This document shows positions 59,441 to 64,000 of a DNA stretch of 64,000 bases, piece after piece (the first letter of the stretch is position 1; the number at the start of each line of letters is the position of its first letter). The notes beneath the pieces were generated by a model. The model made no database searches. It was not told where the DNA came from and saw nothing but the letters and a program-made list of their open reading frames with translations. The translations under genes were made by a program, and so were the position numbers. The DNA comes from Casuarina equisetifolia (taxonomy: Eukaryota; Streptophyta; Magnoliopsida; Fagales; Casuarinaceae): positions 23,940,682 to 24,004,681 of the forward strand of contig CM052360.1 of assembly GCA_028551475.1 (NCBI GenBank), written 5' to 3'.

Positions 59441-61440
59441 TACAAAATAGCCTCGAGTGTAGGACCAAAACAAAAAAGAAAAAGGGACCTAAGCCTAATC
59501 TACCACCATGAATAGTCGCTCTTGGAACAAAAACATTCTTGCTTTAGTTTTTCTTTCTCTTAGGTTTCATAGAGTGCCGTTGTATAGTGTCAAATAGGGA
59601 TCTTATTAAGTACCATCTACCTTGAAAAACCTTTTAGTCCTAGGTCCTCTCTATGTTTCTCTCATAAATAAGCTTCATCCCAAAAGAGATTTTGCGACGA
59701 CTTTTATTTCCAATTTAAACAAGGCACTCAACTAATCAGCACAAAATTCAATTCATCATCTTACCTAAGTACTTTGCACCATCACAACCATACACAATCT
59801 TGCACCCATGCTTCTTGATCAAAGGTGGTTATTAAGGAACGAGAGAAACAATTACTTATATTTGAAAAAAGCTTAGCATTCTTTCCTGAACCTGTAAGAT
59901 GTTTTACATAGGAAAAGACATGAAAGCGCTAATAGTATCAACGTAGCAAGGAAAAGTTCCATCAGCAAATTGTTCTATACAACTTAAACCTTTGTTAAAA
60001 CTTCATAACATTTCACTTTATAAGTTCACATTAACCTTGTTGCAGCGGTTTTATATTTCACAAGCTCATATTCTCAAAATAGAGACACATCCCGCAAGGT
60101 TAAGTCTACATAGAAAAATCAGAGGCCGTTCCAAGATTCTCCAAGCGCAATAACATTTTAAACAAAAAGAAGAAGAAGAAGAGGAAATACCATGATTACT
60201 TTCAAGAACTTTACCTATACTACCAATACGTGCCTTGAATTATTAGTCTAATGAGTGTTCGCTCTATGAGAATCACACGATTCTTTGTCACATTATATGT
60301 AATTAAATACTCTCCTTGGATATCAAACACTAATTAAGGACAATTCATAAAAAAGTGGAGGATGGAGTAAGTTTCGAGAAGTCCTTAGATTTTCATTGAA
60401 AATTATTTAGTTAAAGTAAACAAGAAAAAAACTAAGAAAAAAGAAACGTTCCTCAGACTTTCGTAGACAAATTCAACAAAGCAACATGCATGTAAAATCA
60501 TTGAAAATAATACTAGTGCTAGAAAGATTTCCATACGAACTTATGCACGTTGTAAATAATTATCATCTCTAACAAATCAAATGTTTCATCATTTAACAAG
60601 ATTATGAAGTGAAATATACCCAATAAAATTGTTTCATACCAAGCTTTTCTGAATATCACATACAGCAATTGTTAAAATTGAAACATAATGATAAAGACTA
60701 AGGAACTAACTCCACCAACATTAGAAAGCCATTCCAATTTGTGAAATTGTACATTTTCTCTTGAACCTGACCTCTAATTTTACATACAGTTTTAGGAGTA
60801 GTTAGTTATTAAATAGTAAAATGAAAATTACGTTGTATTCTAAGACTTAAAATCCAAAGTTAAAATAGATGATAAAATTGGACTATACTATAAATTTGAG
60901 GGAAAATAAAAAAGGAACAAGAAACTCCAGAAAATGAGTTTAAAAGTATGTGTAAATACATAATTCAGTAAACTCTCCTCCGAGCACCAATCCAACTTAC
61001 TAGAATTCGCAAACAAAAAAGAAAAAAGGAAAAGAAAGGAATAGAACAAGACTCTTAGAAAGAAAGATAGCTAAAATACAAACAAAAGATAAAATGGTAT
61101 AGTCATTAAAATATCAGAATATATATATATATATATGACCCTGACTGCGATATCTATGATGGGGGGACTACCACGTCTGCATTGCGCTCAGGACACCGTG
61201 CGGCTGAAGACGCCTCGGGAAAAATTTCCTTACGGCTCATTCCTGCTCTCCATGAGCACTGCAAAACTAAAGATAAAATTTATTGTGCTTCCCCTCAGAA
61301 CCAAAAGTAAAACAGGAATGACAGTAACCAATAAAAAGAAAGGCAGTTCGGGTGGTATTTTCACATTTGATTAAGTCTACCGTGTCTTACCAGTCCATAG
61401 GAGAAAGTTAGGGCGCACATTTGGGCACAATCAATAGCTA
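59441..61440. other. Intergenic sequence
   Basis: No gene recognised. An (AT)n tract (about 61121-61136) is followed by a GC-richer passage (61137-61260) that is open on the plus strand (61135-61374) but resembles no family I know. Confidence 0.45.
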
Positions 61441-61451
61441 TACATTGAATT

Positions 61452-62042
61452 TTACTTGATACGGTCAGTGACAAACAAAAAGCGATTAAGAGAATGATCA
61501 AAGTTTCGATAATCCGAATCACGTAAAGAACTGCACTTAACAACTTGGGAGAACTCTGAACGAGCACGGTTATCTAGTAGGCATGCTCTGCACTTCTTCA
61601 ACTCCACATTCCTCCTGCTTGATGTAACTGAACTCAAGTATCTCCATGGCTCCATAGGTTCTAACCCTTGCAACGAGTCTGGCAGATTTATAAACACCCA
61701 AATTTGATGCAACCCAATGCGATCTACAGGTACAGAAAGAACGAAGCTCTGTTTTGAACCCAGTTCTTCATTGAGTTGTAATTGACAGACAAACTCAGGA
61801 AAAATTTGGTTACTACCCCTACGTGCTTCATCAGACCCTGGATTTCTGCTTTCTTCTTTGTCTTTCACTTCATAAAAAATCAATAGAGCACATGCCAATG
61901 GTCCGGATAAACCATCCTTTGGATTCCAATCTACACATATTTGAACTCCTTCGTAGGAACCTGTGCCTCTTTCGTGGAACCAACTCGAGATTTTTTGTCC
62001 TAGCCCGGGGCAACATTCTACTGCAGGCTCGATGAGGTGATC
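61452..62042 (-). pseudogene. TNL C-JID exon, copy 2 (terminal exon)
   Basis: It is preceded by TTTTCTTCTGCAG, a good acceptor, and starts in phase 0 with DHLIEPAVECCPGLGQKISS. It is the post-LRR C-JID domain typical of plant TIR-NBS-LRR proteins: LGQKISSWFHERGTGSYEGV, LACALLIFYEVKD, QIWVFINLPDSL and a terminal RACLLDNRARSEFSQVV region, ending at a stop at 61452. C-JID domains help TNL receptors bind pathogen effectors. It is intact as a frame but lies downstream of an in-frame stop in the LRR exon, so it may not be translated. Confidence 0.75.
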
Positions 62043-62172
62043 CTGCAGAAGAAAAACAGACCAAGAAGGGTAGAATGTTAATTACAGTTCATTCAATCAA
62101 TGATACGGGAGTAAATTTGCTTATTTCGCAAACGAGATAGATGCATAACAAAAAGAAGGGGAGAGAACTCAC

Positions 62173-62733
62173 GTTGTCATCCTTCTGCGGAGGACTTTCG
62201 GGATGCAAATCCAGTATGTTGCGTTGAGACATGTAGTTAACAACTTCGATGAACTCTGAACGAGCACCGTTATCTAGTAGACATGCTCTGCACTTCCTCA
62301 ACTCCACATTCTTGCTACTTGATGTAATTGAAGCCAAGAATCTCCATCTTTCCGTAGGTTGTAATCCTTGCAAGTAGTCTAGAAGATTTACAAACACCCA
62401 AATTTCATGCAACCCAACGCAAGCCACTTCAGGAACAGAAGGAACGAAGGTATGTTTTGAACCCACTTCATTGAGTTGTAATTGACAGACAAACTCAGGA
62501 AACATTTGGTTACTACCCCTACATACTTCATCAGACTCTGGATTTCTGCTTTCTTCTTTGTCTTTCACTTCATAAAGAATCAATAGAGCACATGCTAGTG
62601 GTCCAACCTTTGGATTCGAATCTACACATATCTGAACTCTTTCGTAGGAATCTGTGCCTCTTTGGTGGAACCAACTCGAGATTTCTTGTCCTAGCACGGG
62701 GCCACATGCTACTGCAGGCTCGATGAGGTGATA
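62173..62733 (-). pseudogene. TNL C-JID exon, copy 1 (chimeric internal exon)
   Basis: The acceptor TTCTTCTGCAG precedes YHLIEPAVACGPVLGQEISS, phase 0. The body parallels copy 2 (LACALLILYEVKDKEESRNP, HEIWVFVNLLDYLQGLQP, RACLLDNGARSEFIEVV). Its last residues, ILDLHPESPPQKDDN, match not copy 2 but the end of the LRR exon (ILYLHPESPPYKDGE), and it finishes at the same GTGAGT donor. The exon is therefore a fusion created by a 691-bp tandem duplication. It is open throughout and phase-compatible with both neighbours. Confidence 0.78.
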
Positions 62734-62863
62734 CTGCAGAAGAAAAACAGACCAAGAAGGGTAGAATGTTAATTACAGTTCATTCAATCAAAGATGCGGG
62801 AATAACTTTGCTTATTTTGTAAACGAGATGGATGTGTAACAAAAAGGAGGGGAGAGAACTCAC

Positions 62864-63979
62864 CTCGCCATCCTTATACGGAGGACTTTCAGGATGCAAA
62901 TACAGTATCTTGTGGGATTAGCCATCAAAACCAACATAGGCAACCGTAGAAGAACAAACACCAGTCCGTGACATATCTCTCGAAATTTGTGCAGTCATTT
63001 GACGATCAAATGCCTCCAACGACGGACAATTTCTTAGATGCAAGGACCGTAACCTCAATGGCAGTTTTGGCAATTTTTTAAGAGAGGCACAATCATGCAA
63101 GTTAAGCTTATCAAGGTTGGAAAGTTCACACATGCTATCTGGTAATTCTGTAAATTTATTACAACTAAGATCTAAATTTGAAATTGAGGACCAACAACCA
63201 ATAGAATCAGGAATTCCTCCATTCAATAAATTGCAATCACTCAACCTCAACTCCGATAAAGATCTAAGATTTGAGAATAGAGAATCTGACAATTTTTGGA
63301 GGTTTCTACAGCCACTTAGTGAAAGTTGACAGAGGTTGGTAACTTGACATATGCTATCCGGTATTTTTGTGAACATATTGTAAGAAAGATCTAGATCCTT
63401 GAGCGAAGATAAGCCACTAAGATCCAAAGCTTTTTCTTCATCCGTTATACTACAACTCAATCTTAGGACCTCTAAAGAGCACAAAGCTGAGAGTGTTGGA
63501 AGCTGAAAACTGGTATTTTCGTTACAAGCAATGCTTAAATCTTTGAGTTTCTCAGAAGAAACAATATGGGATGGTAATTTTCTGATTTTAGTTCCAGTTG
63601 CATGAAATTTCTCTAAGGACAAAAATCTCACATCCTGGAAATGTAACTCTTCTATAGCAGTTCCACTAATGTCAAGATCCCTCAAACATGTCGAGCTGCA
63701 CGAAATATCTGGAAAGCTTCTTAGATTTGAACATGTAGAAAGATCAAGAACTTCGAGAGAGTTTGAGCTCAACCTTTCTGGAAGTTTCTCAAGTTTACAG
63801 CAACCTTGTAGCAACAACTTTCTAAGCATTTTGAGGTTTCCGATGGTTTCGTTGAGAGTTCTCAAATGTACACAGAATGAAAGGTCAAGTGTCTCGAGGT
63901 TTGAGACTCTCCTTAAATTTGGTATCTCAATCAACTTTTTTGAGAAACTCAGGTCTATGTGCTTTAATTTTGAAAAATC
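62864..63979 (-). CDS. TNL-type resistance protein, LRR exon (partial gene)
   Basis: The exon begins after CTATGACAG with DFSKLKHIDLSFSKKLIEIP and encodes about a dozen plant-type leucine-rich repeats (LETLDLSFC, LEVLDLSTCSNLRSFPD, LRDLDISGTAIEEL, LKDLDLSYNMFTKIPDSICQ, ISNLDLSCNKFTELPDSMCE, LHLRNCPSLEAFD). This is the usual layout of a TIR-NBS-LRR receptor, in which TIR and NB-ARC exons would lie beyond the right edge of the window. A TAA at 62920-62918 stops the frame after YVGFDG, 18 codons before the GTGAGT donor at 62863. Either the protein ends here without its C-JID domain or this allele is a pseudogene. Confidence 0.82.
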
Positions 63980-64000
63980 CTGTCATAGATAAACATATAG

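Larger units (their letters stand above)
61452..62760. repeat. 691-bp tandem duplication in the TNL 3' end
   Basis: Intron and exon sequence repeat with an offset of about 691 bp. For example, CTGCAGGCTCGATGAGGTGA occurs just before 62041 and again before 62732, and AAAAACAGACCAAGAAGGGT follows both. Units include exon end, intron and C-JID exon. The second intron copy spans about 62043-62172 and the first about 62734-62863. Confidence 0.88.

Noticed and set aside
61135-61374. 79-codon plus-strand frame after an (AT)n tract
   Set aside because: GC-richer than its surroundings, but no recognisable motif. It could be an organellar or UTR-like insertion; there is not enough evidence for a call.

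Overview
This is nuclear DNA from a flowering plant, almost certainly a eudicot. It is AT-rich and gene-sparse, with decayed LINE and Copia retroelements, GT-AG introns, a plant-type UDP-glycosyltransferase (UGT) array carrying the PSPG box, and plant-only gene types (TIR-NBS-LRR with a post-LRR C-JID domain, CBSX, LOTUS-NYN). The species cannot be named from the sequence. All recognisable host genes lie on the minus strand. The core of the window (about 1-54 kb) is a head-to-tail array of UGT73-type genes in different states of repair. Three are open full-length: UGT-A 11240-12688, UGT-F 44772-46235 and the divergent UGT-H 51687-53102. One has a single frameshift (UGT-G 48877-50336). Four are clear pseudogenes: UGT-B 17180-18638, UGT-C 20641-21658, UGT-D 22373-23838 and UGT-E 27297-27918. 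The duplicated unit was larger than the gene. Matching 5' flanks occur near 986-1785 plus 8108-8425, 13460-14470, 19265-20640 and 42560-43500. Matching 3' flanks occur near 10950-11239, 15350-17180, 26035-27296, 43540-44771 and 47880-48876. Two of the 5' flanks no longer have a gene beside them. Mobile DNA has broken up this array. A full-length but mutated LINE (1786-8107, minus strand) is bounded by a 12-bp target-site duplication, and its paralogous empty sites are preserved at about 14155 and 20470. Its 5' end carries an extremely C-rich (plus strand G-rich) tandem monomer block at 7310-8079. A decayed Copia element (27919-30700) sits inside UGT-E. Other LINE 3' fragments lie at 760-985, 14880-15300, 15780-16205 and 58340-59440. 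A satellite-like array of about 350-bp monomers fills 8426-10215, and a 2.16-kb direct duplication occupies 32801-37075. Outside the UGT array there are a decayed LOTUS-NYN gene (38953-39822, with a possible first exon near 40583-40980), a decayed CBSX-type CBS-domain gene (54870-57385), and at the right edge the 3' part of a TNL resistance gene. That TNL has an LRR exon with an in-frame stop, followed by two tandem C-JID exons made by a 691-bp duplication. Functionally, the window is a birth-and-death cluster of small-molecule glucosyltransferases next to an immune-receptor locus. I see no other biosynthetic enzyme families, so a multi-step metabolic gene cluster is not supported. The most unusual observations are the monomer-type 5' end of the LINE, the chimeric C-JID exon duplication, loss of the catalytic aspartate in UGT-H, and an upstream block shared by divergent UGT genes.
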